Origin: Altibacter lentus
GTDB lineage: Bacteria > Bacteroidota > Bacteroidia > Flavobacteriales > Flavobacteriaceae
Length of the DNA stretch: 64,000 nt
Direction: 5' to 3'
Assembly: GCF_000746845.1 (NCBI RefSeq)
Contig: NZ_KN050846.1
Span: 1,566,963-1,630,962 of the forward strand
Positions 33,048 to 42,302 of the stretch are shown here, piece by piece. Each line of letters begins with the position of its first letter. Within the stretch, counting starts at the first letter, position 1. The notes below the pieces were generated by a model, which did no database searches, was not told the origin of the DNA, and saw only the letters and a program-made list of their open reading frames with translations. Position numbers and translations under genes: made by a program.

Positions 33048-33233
33048 ATGAAAAGAATTATTTACATAAGTAGTATAGTATTGTTTTGTGGCGTTATTTC
33101 TTCATGTGGAACAACACAAGGGCTACGTAATGACAGTACTGAAGTTGCGGGGTATACGTTAAAGAATAAAGCGGAATTGATGCAGCAAAAAATATTGAAC
33201 ACTAAACATAAGACAGTAATTGCAACTCCTTAG
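33048..33233 (+). CDS. Small lipoprotein (61 residues)
   Basis: A 61-residue protein with signal peptide and lipobox VISSC (Cys19) then GTTQGLRND. The mature part is a short hydrophilic peptide ending in KHKTVIATP. An upstream TTG would add three residues; the ATG at 33048 follows a good promoter and is preferred. It has its own terminator, so it is a one-gene unit that is probably strongly expressed. Function unknown. Confidence 0.75.
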   Translation: MKRIIYISSIVLFCGVISSCGTTQGLRNDSTEVAGYTLKNKAELMQQKILNTKHKTVIATP

Positions 33234-33250
33234 GCATTGCGATCTTAACG

Positions 33251-33285
33251 TAAAAAGCCTCTATTTTTCAATAGAGGCTTTTTAC
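33251..33285. terminator. Bidirectional terminator between the small lipoprotein gene and clpX
   Basis: GTAAAAAGCCTCTATT, loop TTTC, AATAGAGGCTTTTTAC: a perfect 16-pair hairpin with an A-run on one side and a T-run on the other. It serves both convergent genes. Confidence 0.92.
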
Positions 33286-33301
33286 GTTTAATAGAGTACT
33301 A

Positions 33302-34534
33302 TTAAGAAACCGCTTTAAGTTTCTTAATAGTGGATTTACTTAGTTTTTCCTGGGCGTATTCTTTAGTTACATTGAGCGTTTTATCTTCGGTGCTGGGTAG
33401 TTCGTACATAGCATCGGTTAGAACCGCTTCGCACAAAGAGCGAAGTCCTCGCGCGCCTAGTTTATATTCAATTGCCTGCTCCACGATAAAATCAAGTGCT
33501 TCATGAGTGATCACGAAATCGATCCCATCCATTTCAAACAACTTCTTATATTGTTTGATAATGGCATTTTTAGGCTCCGTAAGTATTGCTCGCAAGGTTC
33601 CTTTATCCAAGGGGTCCATATAAGTCAATACAGGAAGACGACCAATGATCTCGGGGATCAATCCAAAATCTTTTAAGTCCTTCGGAATGATATATCGCAA
33701 CATATTGTCCCGTTGCAGGGAATCTTCCTTTTTGGAAGCACTAAACCCTACAGCCTGCATATTCAATCGTTTGGAAATATGACGTTCTATACCATCGAAG
33801 GCTCCTCCGGCGATAAACAAGATATTCTCTGTATCGACCTCAATGAACTTCTGGTCGGGATGCTTCCTACCTCCTTTGGGCGGCACGTTCACAGTGGTTC
33901 CTTCCAGTAATTTCAACAGTGCCTGTTGTACGCCTTCCCCGCTTACATCGCGGGTGATGGACGGATTATCGCTTTTTCGAGCGATCTTATCAATCTCATC
34001 AATAAACACGATCCCGTTCTGTGCTTTTTCCACGTTATAATCTGCAGCCTGAAGCAATCGCGTTAGAATACTTTCCACATCTTCCCCAACATATCCGGCT
34101 TCGGTGAGAACTGTAGCATCTACAATAGCCAAGGGAACGTTCAGCATACGGGCGATGGTCTTCGCCACGAGCGTCTTTCCGGTACCGGTCTGCCCTACGA
34201 TTATGATATTACTTTTTTGAATTTCGATATCATCATCGGTCTTAGGCTGTAACAAACGCTTATAATGATTGTAAACAGCAACTGACATTACTTTTTTGGT
34301 GTGTTCCTGCCCAATGACATAATCATCTAAAAATTCTTTGATGAGTTTCGGCTTTTTTAGCATCAACTCCTTACTAAGCTCACTATTTGTAGAATGTAAC
34401 GCTTCCTCGACTACAATACCATGCGCCTGCTCGATACAGCGATCGCAGATATGGGCGTCCAAACCTGCGATTAGCAGATTGGTTTCGGCCTTTTTCCTAC
34501 CACAAAACGAACATTCTAGATCTTCTTTCGACAT
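33302..34534 (-). CDS. clpX: ATP-dependent Clp protease ATP-binding subunit ClpX
   Basis: Hexameric AAA+ unfoldase that feeds substrates to ClpP. The 410-residue protein has the N-terminal zinc domain (CSFCGRKK and CDRC), Walker A GQTGTGKT, the [10 protein letters not shown] pore segment, Walker [10 protein letters not shown], the [13 protein letters not shown] region and sensor II GARGLRS. It lies 30 bases after clpP and is the last of the tig-clpP-clpX row. Confidence 0.97.
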   Translation of the reverse strand: MSKEDLECSFCGRKKAETNLLIAGLDAHICDRCIEQAHGIVVEEALHSTNSELSKELMLKKPKLIKEFLDDYVIGQEHTKKVMSVAVYNHYKRLLQPKTDDDIEIQKSNIIIVGQTGTGKTLVAKTIARMLNVPLAIVDATVLTEAGYVGEDVESILTRLLQAADYNVEKAQNGIVFIDEIDKIARKSDNPSITRDVSGEGVQQALLKLLEGTTVNVPPKGGRKHPDQKFIEVDTENILFIAGGAFDGIERHISKRLNMQAVGFSASKKEDSLQRDNMLRYIIPKDLKDFGLIPEIIGRLPVLTYMDPLDKGTLRAILTEPKNAIIKQYKKLFEMDGIDFVITHEALDFIVEQAIEYKLGARGLRSLCEAVLTDAMYELPSTEDKTLNVTKEYAQEKLSKSTIKKLKAVS

Positions 34535-34563
34535 ATTTCTGAATTCTTATTCTTAAACTGAAA

Positions 34564-35238
34564 TTATCCTCTTGAGAGAATTTCATCGATCATTCCATAC
34601 TCCAAGGCCTTGTCGGCTTTCATCCAATAGTCCCTATCACTATCCTCGTAGACCTTCTCGTAGGTTTGACCCGTATGTTTGGCAATAATATTGTACAATT
34701 CTTTTTTAAGGGAAATAATCTCCTTGGCAGTGATCTCGATATCGCTCGCCTGTCCTTGAGCTCCGCCCATAGGCTGGTGGATCATGACGCGCGAATGGGT
34801 AAGACCGCTTCGCTTGCCTTTTTCTCCCGCACACAACAACACAGCTGCCATAGACGCTGCCATTCCGGTACAAATGGTGGCAACATCGGGTTTAATGAAC
34901 TGCATAGTGTCGTAGATTCCCAGACCGGCATAAACACTACCGCCGGGAGAGTTAATATATATTTGAATGTCCTTAGAAGCATCGGTGCTTTCTAAGAACA
35001 GCAATTGTGCCTGTACAATATTGGCCACTTGATCGTTGATACCCGTTCCCAAAAAGATGATGCGGTCCATCATCAAACGTGAAAAAACGTCCATCGCAAC
35101 TGCGTTCATTTGACGCTCCTCAATAATATTAGGTGTAAGACCCACCGGAATCATGCTGCTCACGATCTTGTCGTAATACATACTGTTGATCCCTTGATCC
35201 TTGGTGGCAAATTTTTTGAATTCTTTTCCGTAGTTCAT
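34564..35238 (-). CDS. clpP: ATP-dependent Clp protease proteolytic subunit
   Basis: Tetradecameric serine protease. The 224-residue protein shows the catalytic Ser129 in TGMAASMAA, His154 in VMIHQPMGG and a later aspartate in DSDRDYWM. The stretch IYINSPGGSVYAGLGIYDTM is typical. The ATG at 35238 is preferred to an upstream in-frame codon at 35289. It stands between tig and clpX on the same strand. Confidence 0.97.
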   Translation of the reverse strand: MNYGKEFKKFATKDQGINSMYYDKIVSSMIPVGLTPNIIEERQMNAVAMDVFSRLMMDRIIFLGTGINDQVANIVQAQLLFLESTDASKDIQIYINSPGGSVYAGLGIYDTMQFIKPDVATICTGMAASMAAVLLCAGEKGKRSGLTHSRVMIHQPMGGAQGQASDIEITAKEIISLKKELYNIIAKHTGQTYEKVYEDSDRDYWMKADKALEYGMIDEILSRG

Positions 35239-35318
35239 AAATACTCTTTCTTTTTCTGAAATAAAAAAGCGCTGAATGATTCCATTCAACGCCTAAATAT
35301 AACTATTTTCTTGTTGAA

Positions 35319-36638
35319 TTACTCGTAAGCTTCCTTAATGAAAGTGTCATAGTTTACTTCCTTAGTCTTCAGTTTTGCATTTTCCTTAAAGAACTGAAGC
35401 AACTTGTTGGTATTCAACTGTTCGCTCATTCGTTTCACCTCTTCTTCATTTGAAAGAATTCTCGCTGCAATGTTATCTAATTCTTCTTCTGAAGGGTTTG
35501 TTTGCCCAAATTGAGCCATTTGAGCTTTGATCATGTTCTTTGCATAATCTTTTAACTCATCGAAAGTAACTTGAAGGTTATGTTCAGCTCTTAATTTTCC
35601 TTCGATCAATTGGTAGCGCAATCCCTTTTCACTTCGCTCATATTCGGCTTTTGCCGCCTCTTCGGTCATTGGCTTTTCTCCTGAAACTTGGATCCAACGT
35701 TGTAAGAACTGATCCGGCAGATCGAACTTTGTATTCTCAATAAGCGACTCTACCACATCATTTAATAATTTTTGATCGCTTTGTTGCTCAAATTGTTTTT
35801 CGGCGTCCTCCTTTATCTTCTGTTTTAATTCCTTTTCTGAAGAGACGACCCCTTCACCAAACAACTTATCGAAAAGCTCCTGATTGAGTTCTCCCATTTC
35901 TCTGGTGTTGATTTCTTCGATCTTAAAAGTGACCTCCACGTCCAAACCATGCGCTTCGTCGTGAGATACCCCCAAATATTTCTGATTGTCGTGGTCATCT
36001 GCGAACAATCCTTTGGTCTTCAATATAACCTCATCGCCCACTTTGGCCCCCAACAACGCTTTTCCTTGTGTTTTTCCGGCAATATTATCCAATTCCAGAG
36101 TGGCCTTTTTGTCAATACCTTTGTCAGCATTCAAAAAAGTACCTGTAATTTCATCGCCTTTAGCAACGGTATCCTTAGAAATCAATTTACCGTATTGTTT
36201 GCGAATCGTCTTTACTTGATTGTCCAAGAAAGCATCGTCTGCGATTACCTTATAATTAGTAATGGCCTTTTTGGTGACATCTACTTTAAATTCGGGAGCA
36301 AGTCCTAAATCAAATTGAAACGAAAAATCGTCGGAAGCCCAATCGATCTCTGCTTCATTCTTGGGAAGGGGATTTCCTAAAACATCCAGCTTTTCTTCCG
36401 TAAGGAACTTATGCAAAGAGTCTTGAAGGATCTTGTTCACTTCCTCTACCAATACAGCAGTACCGTATTGTTTTTTCACCATTCCCATAGGAACATGTCC
36501 CTTTCTAAAGCCAGGAATATTGGCATTCTTACGATAATTATCCAATACTTTATGCACTTTTGCCGAATAATCCTCTTTCGATATTTCCACGGTTACTACC
36601 GCATTCAGGCTATCAATTTCTTTTTTTGTAATGTTCAT
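35319..36638 (-). CDS. tig: Trigger factor
   Basis: Ribosome-bound chaperone for nascent chains. The 439-residue protein has the N-terminal ribosome-docking region with the signature GFRKGHVPM (residues about 43-51), a middle domain in the place of the FKBP-type isomerase, reduced in motif strength (LGVSHDEAHGLDVEVTFKI), and a long helical C-terminal chaperone domain. The start at 36638 (MNITKKEIDSL) is well placed. It is the first gene of the tig-clpP-clpX row, as in many bacteria. Confidence 0.95.
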   Translation of the reverse strand: MNITKKEIDSLNAVVTVEISKEDYSAKVHKVLDNYRKNANIPGFRKGHVPMGMVKKQYGTAVLVEEVNKILQDSLHKFLTEEKLDVLGNPLPKNEAEIDWASDDFSFQFDLGLAPEFKVDVTKKAITNYKVIADDAFLDNQVKTIRKQYGKLISKDTVAKGDEITGTFLNADKGIDKKATLELDNIAGKTQGKALLGAKVGDEVILKTKGLFADDHDNQKYLGVSHDEAHGLDVEVTFKIEEINTREMGELNQELFDKLFGEGVVSSEKELKQKIKEDAEKQFEQQSDQKLLNDVVESLIENTKFDLPDQFLQRWIQVSGEKPMTEEAAKAEYERSEKGLRYQLIEGKLRAEHNLQVTFDELKDYAKNMIKAQMAQFGQTNPSEEELDNIAARILSNEEEVKRMSEQLNTNKLLQFFKENAKLKTKEVNYDTFIKEAYE

Positions 36639-36695
36639 TTTTCTGAAAAAATTTTCCGTATAACGTCTCTTTCGTCCTTCCTTTGAAGGCGGGTG

Positions 36696-36726
36696 CAAAA
36701 GTACGATATTTAATGAAATGCAACAA
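36696..36726 (-). promoter_or_regulatory. Promoter of tig-clpP-clpX
   Basis: On the minus strand TTG, 20 bases, then TACTTTTG (+ strand 36696-36703), matching TTG-N19-20-TAnnTTTG. It lies about 58 bases upstream of the tig ATG. Confidence 0.7.
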
Positions 36727-36752
36727 GCTTTTAACTACTGTTATACAGTGGC

Positions 36753-37097
36753 TTATTTTTCATCATCGAGCATAGAAAATAAGATAGACTGTAAAAAAGA
36801 AAGAAGAAGACTAAACAAGAGTGCCCACCATATGGAAGACACTGCAAAACCAGCCACAAAATAATCAGCCATCAATATAATAAGTGCATTGATAATTAAA
36901 AGAAAAAGACCCAGGGTTAAAATCGTGACCGGCAGAGTAAGAATTATCAGTATGGGTTTTACAATAAATCGCAAAAGCGCCAGTACCACAGCAACTATTA
37001 TAGCAGACACAAAGCCATCTACAGCCACACCGGGCAGTACATAGGCCAAGATGACCACAGCGACAGCCGTTAATAAAAGTCGTAGAATAAATTTCAT
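36753..37097 (-). CDS. Phage-holin-like (4TM) membrane protein
   Basis: A 114-residue membrane protein with four hydrophobic segments. The pattern GFVSAIIVAVVLALLRFIVKPILIILTLP is that of the holin family 4 superfamily IV/YvlD group, small inner-membrane proteins of ordinary chromosomes; no phage genes are nearby. Function unknown. Confidence 0.85.
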   Translation of the reverse strand: MKFILRLLLTAVAVVILAYVLPGVAVDGFVSAIIVAVVLALLRFIVKPILIILTLPVTILTLGLFLLIINALIILMADYFVAGFAVSSIWWALLFSLLLSFLQSILFSMLDDEK

Positions 37098-37118
37098 GAT
37101 TTCCTTTTATATAAAGAT

Positions 37119-37148
37119 AAAAAAACCACCCTAAAAGTGGGTGGTTTT
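37119..37148 (-). terminator. Terminator after the GDSL lipoprotein gene
   Basis: On the minus strand AAAACCACCC and GGGTGGTTTT pair around a 7-base loop and end in a T-run, 20 bases after the GDSL gene stop. Confidence 0.88.
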
Positions 37149-37168
37149 AACATATCTTATTCGGTAAT

Positions 37169-38701
37169 TTAATTATTAGTTGCCGTCACTGTGCCGTAAT
37201 TTCCAATGTTCACCTGAGGAATGGTAGCGCCATACTTTCTGTTAATCGCATTAATCATTAAGTTGGCAGTATACGCATAACCTCTTGGTGTAGGATGCAC
37301 TCCGTCCAAAGAAAAGGCGCCTCCCGTTACATACGTTGACGTTAACACGCCTGCGTCATAGGCAACTCCGGTTGCGGCTACTTGTGCAAGCGCAGCTCTT
37401 GCATCAACAAAGGCTAAATCGTTAGCGTTTGCCAATCCTTCGATCACGGCGTTGTACGCTGTAGCAGCTGCAGAAACACGTCCTTGCTCTACCTCCGTTA
37501 ATACAAACGAATCTCCGAGCGGGATAGACACCCCTATTACACCCAAAGGGTTGTTAGGATCGGGTGTAGTTCCCAACACCGAAGATGCCGGAAGTACAAC
37601 CAAGTCGTTGTCGTTTGCTTGACGTAACTGTCCAAGCAAATTAGCAAGATCCGGAGGAAGATTTGCCGGAGGTCCTTGCAAAACCTGACTTACATCCGTA
37701 AGATCATCGTCTGTAAGTATAGGGTAATTTACACCTGCAGCGAAATTTATCTTTCGAGCATCTGCCTCAGCTTGTGTGATAATACCAAATGTCACCAAGG
37801 TAGGAAGGATAACATCATTGTATTGAGCGAATTGGGCATTTACAGCTCCGGCGGTTGCGGCATCTAAAGGAATGGCGCGCACAGGAACAGTTGTAAAATA
37901 AGGAATGGAAGTTACGTCGGGAATATTGACCAATACACCTCCGGTACTTGAAGCCATTAATGCATTTACTTGCGCACTGTACGAAGCAGCAAATACGTTC
38001 GGGTCTGTGATATCCTGACTACCATACGTGGTAGGATCAAGGTTTCCGGTTTGATCAACCCCGGTACCTCCGGAAGTAGCATAACTCAAGATATCGTTAT
38101 TACCAATCCAAAGTGTAAAGAATGTGGGATTGAGCGATGCGGCATCCTGAATCACACTGGCATTTGCACTTGTAGCAAAACGAGCATAATATGGGTTCGC
38201 AGCTCCCGATGCAATACCGGCAGGATTTCCATATCCCTGAGCATTTAAGTGGAAGCTTTTTGCTCCTGGTACGGCCATGTTGTTAAAAGGCCCTGTGGCA
38301 CTTGTCGTAACCTCTGTAGTGGGGGTCCCTTCCAAAACTACGGGTCCCGGATTGCCGTTTGCGTCTACAGACAGCACCAAGCGATTAGGCTGAATCTGGG
38401 TTCCGTTTAACAACAGCCCTCCTAGATTATCGGCCATAAGTGGTTGCGTAAAATCGCCGCCACCTGCTAAAGCAAATTGCTGTGCCATAATATTAGGATA
38501 AGAGTTTTCTTGTCCTGTAATATAAAGCGCTCCATCTGCATACCCTGCAGTTAATGAGTTTCCTACTGCTACAAAGTTTGAAAGATTTGCGCTTCCGCTA
38601 CTGTAAAATCCTTCTGAGTCCACCGGAGTATCGAACTCTGGCTCACAGCTTACAAACCCGATGGCAAGTAAGCCAATACATATTTTTAGTGTGTTTTTCA
38701 T
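37169..38701 (-). CDS. GDSL/SGNH-family lipoprotein hydrolase
   Basis: A 510-residue lipoprotein with lipobox FVSC (Cys19). Block I is AVGNSLTAGYADG with the nucleophile serine, block III the oxyanion GNND in LWIGNNDILSY, and the catalytic histidine lies near the C-terminus in DGVHPTPRGYAYTANL. Such enzymes hydrolyse esters of lipids or glycans; here it would act at the outer membrane. It follows the FadL-type porin gene by 19 bases. The pair suggests cleavage of an ester outside the cell and uptake of the released fatty acid. Confidence 0.9.
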   Translation of the reverse strand: MKNTLKICIGLLAIGFVSCEPEFDTPVDSEGFYSSGSANLSNFVAVGNSLTAGYADGALYITGQENSYPNIMAQQFALAGGGDFTQPLMADNLGGLLLNGTQIQPNRLVLSVDANGNPGPVVLEGTPTTEVTTSATGPFNNMAVPGAKSFHLNAQGYGNPAGIASGAANPYYARFATSANASVIQDAASLNPTFFTLWIGNNDILSYATSGGTGVDQTGNLDPTTYGSQDITDPNVFAASYSAQVNALMASSTGGVLVNIPDVTSIPYFTTVPVRAIPLDAATAGAVNAQFAQYNDVILPTLVTFGIITQAEADARKINFAAGVNYPILTDDDLTDVSQVLQGPPANLPPDLANLLGQLRQANDNDLVVLPASSVLGTTPDPNNPLGVIGVSIPLGDSFVLTEVEQGRVSAAATAYNAVIEGLANANDLAFVDARAALAQVAATGVAYDAGVLTSTYVTGGAFSLDGVHPTPRGYAYTANLMINAINRKYGATIPQVNIGNYGTVTATNN

Positions 38702-38720
38702 CTTTTCTGAATTTTTTCAA

Positions 38721-39971
38721 TTACATTTTATACGTTACACCCAAACCTGGAATAAACGCATTGGACTTATAGCGCCCGCTAAACGGAGCTGCTTGTCCAT
38801 TCTCAAAATAGTAGTCGTATGATGCATCCACTTCCTTGAAATGAAGGTACAAGAAGGAAGCATCCACCTGGAAGCTGTCGCCTACGTTAAACGTAAGTCC
38901 GGCAGTATACCCGTTACTATCGTTACGCGGTGTTTCCGGAGCAAAATAGCCTTCACGAACCGGAGATTCGTCAAAATAGTACCCTGCTCGCAAGGTGAAC
39001 ATATCTGTAGCTTCGTATTGGAGTCCGAAACGATATGTTGACGCATTCTTATAGTTTCGAAGATTGCGAGAATCCGGTATATTCTCATTGGCAAAATCTA
39101 TATCCAATGACTCGTAAACGTCCCAGAATGCTCTGTTGAAATCGAATGCAAACAACCATTTATCACAGAACTCGTAGGAGATTCCAACTGTCATTTCTGC
39201 AGGTAATGGCAAGGTAGCGTCGAAGGTAGTATCTTGAAAAGGCGTTAGAGGAGAGTTAGGTACATTTTCGAAATCTGCGTCCCCGCCTTCAGCGTTTAAT
39301 TTTATTTGAGAACGGTAATTTGCTCCCAATGTTAGGTCTTCGCTAAGTTTGAACATAGCTCCTGCAGTCCATCCCCAGTTGCTAATTCCTGAAGCATCTA
39401 TAGTCACTTCAGCTCTGTTTCCGTCCAAATCGGTGAGTGTTCTGTTCAAGTTACGGTTAAAGTTCACCGAACCGGTCACATAAATAGGACCACCACCAAT
39501 ACTTAAGTAATCACCAATCTTGAAGGAGATCGTTGGTTGGATGAAGATCGCTTGGAGGTCGATGTTATTAACCAAGTGAGATCCTGCCCAATCATCTTCA
39601 TACGAAACGGTGCTTCCAAAGGGCGTATACACTCCAATACCAAAAGCCAACCAGTCATTGGCCTGATAAGATGCGTATAAATAAAGCGGGGTTCCTGTTG
39701 GACTGTCGGTCACAGCAGATTCTCCGGTCATTTCGTTTTGATAAGCTACATTCGAGAACACGCCGCTTACCCCGGCAGAAATATTCAATTTGTTCTCTAG
39801 GTGGACCAACCCGGCAGGATTGAAAAACACAAGCTCACTGCTATTGATAACAGCGACTCCTGTATGTCCCATAGCCAAAGACTTTTGCCCCTGCAAACTT
39901 ACACGGTATCCTCCGGCATACGTTATTGCTGTTCCTAGTACAAAAACAGCAAGAAGTACTACTTTCTTCAT
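38721..39971 (-). CDS. OmpP1/FadL family outer-membrane transporter
   Basis: A 416-residue outer-membrane beta-barrel with a signal peptide (residues 1-19). The N-terminal hatch segment GGYRVSLQGQKSLAMGHTGVA and the following NPAGL match the FadL/OmpP1/TodX family, which imports long-chain fatty acids or other hydrophobic compounds. The C-terminal residues end in an aromatic-hydrophobic barrel strand (FIPGLGVTYKM). It is cotranscribed with the GDSL lipoprotein gene. Confidence 0.93.
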   Translation of the reverse strand: MKKVVLLAVFVLGTAITYAGGYRVSLQGQKSLAMGHTGVAVINSSELVFFNPAGLVHLENKLNISAGVSGVFSNVAYQNEMTGESAVTDSPTGTPLYLYASYQANDWLAFGIGVYTPFGSTVSYEDDWAGSHLVNNIDLQAIFIQPTISFKIGDYLSIGGGPIYVTGSVNFNRNLNRTLTDLDGNRAEVTIDASGISNWGWTAGAMFKLSEDLTLGANYRSQIKLNAEGGDADFENVPNSPLTPFQDTTFDATLPLPAEMTVGISYEFCDKWLFAFDFNRAFWDVYESLDIDFANENIPDSRNLRNYKNASTYRFGLQYEATDMFTLRAGYYFDESPVREGYFAPETPRNDSNGYTAGLTFNVGDSFQVDASFLYLHFKEVDASYDYYFENGQAAPFSGRYKSNAFIPGLGVTYKM

Positions 39972-40082
39972 AATAATTAAGTTAGATTAAATGTTTGGTT
40001 TTATGGATGGCTTTAAAATTACGCAATATTAATGGGCATTTATGGAATATTATGCATACATAATAAAACTATCATTGCAATG

Positions 40083-40844
40083 TTATAAAAAATCTATCAC
40101 TTTTTTGTAAAATTCTGAAGGATTTTCGGCGTGCAACCAATGTCCGGCGTTTTTAACGCTTTGAATACTTGCCTTCGGAAAATGTTTTTTTATCAATATT
40201 TCATCCATAGGCTCCACATAACCAGATTTCTCTCCTTTTAAAAAGAGTGTGGCTTTAGAAAACAGCGCCGATTCCGGCAAAGCTTTTCCCACTTCCTCGA
40301 TCTCTTTACTAAGCACAGGTAAATTCATACGCAATGCCAACTGTCCCTTTTCTTTCCAATAGAGGTTCTTAAGCAAGAATTGTCGCGTACCTATATCTTT
40401 AATATATGCTGAAAGTACTTCCTCTGCTTCTCCCCGCGATTTAATTTCAGAAAAATCCAAACTACTCAGAGCTTTTAGAATATCCTGATGGTGCTGTGGA
40501 TACGCTTTGGGAGCAATATCTGCCACTATCAACTTTTGCACTTTTTCAGGATAGGTAGTCGCAAAATGCATGGCGGTCTTACCTCCCATAGAATGCCCCA
40601 GGAGTATGATCTCCTTTAGTCCCTGTTCCTCACAATAGTGATACAGGTCGCCGGCCATAAGGTCGTAAGAGAATTCAGGATCGTGAAAACTACGACCATG
40701 GTTACGCTGGTCCACCAAATGCACTTCAAAGCCTACTTCGGCAAACTGACTGCCCAATGTCTTCCAGTTGTCACCACTTCCTAAAAAACCGTGTAGAATA
40801 ACAAGCGGGGCTCCTTCTCCTATTATTTGTGAGTGTACTTTCAT
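40083..40844 (-). CDS. Alpha/beta-fold hydrolase (YbfF type)
   Basis: A 253-residue alpha/beta hydrolase. The oxyanion HGFLGSGDNW, nucleophile elbow GHSMGGKTAM and catalytic histidine in NAGHWLHAENP are in order. YbfF-like members are esterases active on acyl-CoA or ester substrates. It overlaps pdxJ by one base and is cotranscribed with it; the biological reason is unknown. Confidence 0.92.
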   Translation of the reverse strand: MKVHSQIIGEGAPLVILHGFLGSGDNWKTLGSQFAEVGFEVHLVDQRNHGRSFHDPEFSYDLMAGDLYHYCEEQGLKEIILLGHSMGGKTAMHFATTYPEKVQKLIVADIAPKAYPQHHQDILKALSSLDFSEIKSRGEAEEVLSAYIKDIGTRQFLLKNLYWKEKGQLALRMNLPVLSKEIEEVGKALPESALFSKATLFLKGEKSGYVEPMDEILIKKHFPKASIQSVKNAGHWLHAENPSEFYKKVIDFL

Positions 40845-41557
40845 TACTTCAATTTTTGGAGATAGTCTGTAATCACATTTTCAAGCCCATTGTAGAGTGC
40901 TTCACAAATAAGTGCATGCCCTATGGAAACCTCCAGGAGATGTGGCACCTGTTCTTTAAAAAAACGAATATTGTCCAGTGACAGGTCATGCCCGGCATTA
41001 ACACCAATGCCTAACTGATGTGCTAAAACAGCACAATCGACATAGGGTTGAACCGCTTGTTTATTACCAAGCGCATACTGTTTGGCAAATTCTTCGGTGT
41101 ACAATTCTATGCGATCAGTCCCGGTGTGAAAAGCACCTTCTACCATCTTTAATTCCGGATCCACAAATATTGAAGTCCGAATATTGTTCCTTTTACATTC
41201 TGAAATGATCTCGACCAGAAAGTCCTTATGCGTGATAGTGTCCCATCCTGCATTGGAAGTTATAGCATCTACTGCGTCGGGTACGAGTGTAACCTGTGTG
41301 GGTTGAATCTTCAGTACCATTCCCAAAAACGAATCGATAGGGTTTCCTTCTATATTATATTCGGATGTGACCACCGGCTTAAGATCGTATGCATCCTGAT
41401 ACCGAATGTGACGTTCGTCCGGCCTTGGATGAATGGTAACACCCTGTGCGCCAAATTTCTGAACGTCCCTGGCGACTTGAATCACATCGGGGACATTTCC
41501 GCCTCGGGCGTTGCGAAGGGTGGCGATTTTATTAATATTTACACTTAATTTCGTCAT
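40844..41557 (-). CDS. pdxJ: Pyridoxine 5'-phosphate synthase
   Basis: Condenses 1-deoxyxylulose 5-phosphate with 3-amino-2-oxopropyl phosphate to form pyridoxine 5'-phosphate, the last step of DXP-dependent vitamin B6 synthesis. The 237-residue protein shows LSVNINKIATLRNARGG, the phosphate-site GVTIHPRPDERHIR, and GVNAGHDLSLDNI. The length is typical. A TATTTTTG box on the minus strand (41576-41583) lies 19 bases upstream of the ATG. Confidence 0.96.
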   Translation of the reverse strand: MTKLSVNINKIATLRNARGGNVPDVIQVARDVQKFGAQGVTIHPRPDERHIRYQDAYDLKPVVTSEYNIEGNPIDSFLGMVLKIQPTQVTLVPDAVDAITSNAGWDTITHKDFLVEIISECKRNNIRTSIFVDPELKMVEGAFHTGTDRIELYTEEFAKQYALGNKQAVQPYVDCAVLAHQLGIGVNAGHDLSLDNIRFFKEQVPHLLEVSIGHALICEALYNGLENVITDYLQKLK

Positions 41558-41575
41558 GTTTCAGCTTTGATCACA

Positions 41576-41583
41576 CAAAAATA
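41576..41583 (-). promoter_or_regulatory. -7 box of pdxJ
   Basis: Minus-strand TATTTTTG, a perfect TAnnTTTG, 19 bases upstream of the pdxJ start, which predicts a very short leader. No -33 TTG at standard spacing. Confidence 0.5.
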
Positions 41584-41641
41584 CAAAGTTGATGCTCGGT
41601 TTTGCGTCTATATTTTAAGTAATTTGCATAAAAATTTGCCA

Positions 41642-42298
41642 TTGGACACACGAAGTTACATCATTAACGATATTCAGCCTTTTTCAATAGATTCTGATAT
41701 AAAGGAGGTGCAGCTTGCCTTCAATCAGCTTACTTATACCCATGTTCCTGTAGAACGAGATGGCACTTATTTGGGGTGTTTAAGTGAAACCGATGCACAT
41801 TGTTTTGACGGAACAAAGTCCATTCACGAATATGCGTATGCCGTGGAAGGGTTCTACGTGCGAAACAATACCAATTGGCTGGATATCCTGGAAGCGTTTG
41901 CCCTGCATAACAGTAATATTATGCCCGTAATGGGCAAGAACAATGAATACTTGGGTTATTACGAATTAGGCGACATCCTTAATTTGTTTAACGATACGCC
42001 CTTTTTAAATGAAGCCGGAGGAATTATTGTAGTTGAAAAGGGAATACGGGATTATTCGTTTAGTGAGATATGCCAGATCGTTGAATCCAATGATACCAAG
42101 ATCTTAGGGGCTTTTGTTTCAAAAATCGAGAACGAGGTTGTACAGGTTACTATAAAAATTGGACACACCGGAATGAATTCCATTGTCCAGACCTTTCGAA
42201 GATACAATTATGAAGTCGTTTCCAGTCACGATGAGGATACCTTCCTGGAAGATCTGAAAGAACGATCGGATTATCTCAATAAATACCTAAACATGTAA
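41642..42298 (+). CDS. CBS-domain protein upstream of nadK
   Basis: A 218-residue cytosolic protein with two CBS motifs in residues about 10-130 (VQLAFNQLTYTHVPVERDG and ILEAFALHNSNIMPVMGKN) and a C-terminal ACT-like region (VTIKIGHTGMNSIVQTFRR). CBS pairs bind adenine nucleotides and sense energy state. The start is a TTG at 41642 in front of DTRSYIINDIQPF; the frame also continues to a TTG at 41567 without family similarity. It ends 4 bases before nadK, so it may modulate NADP formation; this is inference. Confidence 0.82.
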   Translation: MDTRSYIINDIQPFSIDSDIKEVQLAFNQLTYTHVPVERDGTYLGCLSETDAHCFDGTKSIHEYAYAVEGFYVRNNTNWLDILEAFALHNSNIMPVMGKNNEYLGYYELGDILNLFNDTPFLNEAGGIIVVEKGIRDYSFSEICQIVESNDTKILGAFVSKIENEVVQVTIKIGHTGMNSIVQTFRRYNYEVVSSHDEDTFLEDLKERSDYLNKYLNM

Positions 42299-42302
42299 TG
42301 AT

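Noticed and set aside
36753-37097. Holin-like gene taken as a sign of a prophage remnant.
   Set aside because: No other phage gene, integrase or attachment site is nearby, and this holin-like family is common on ordinary chromosomes.
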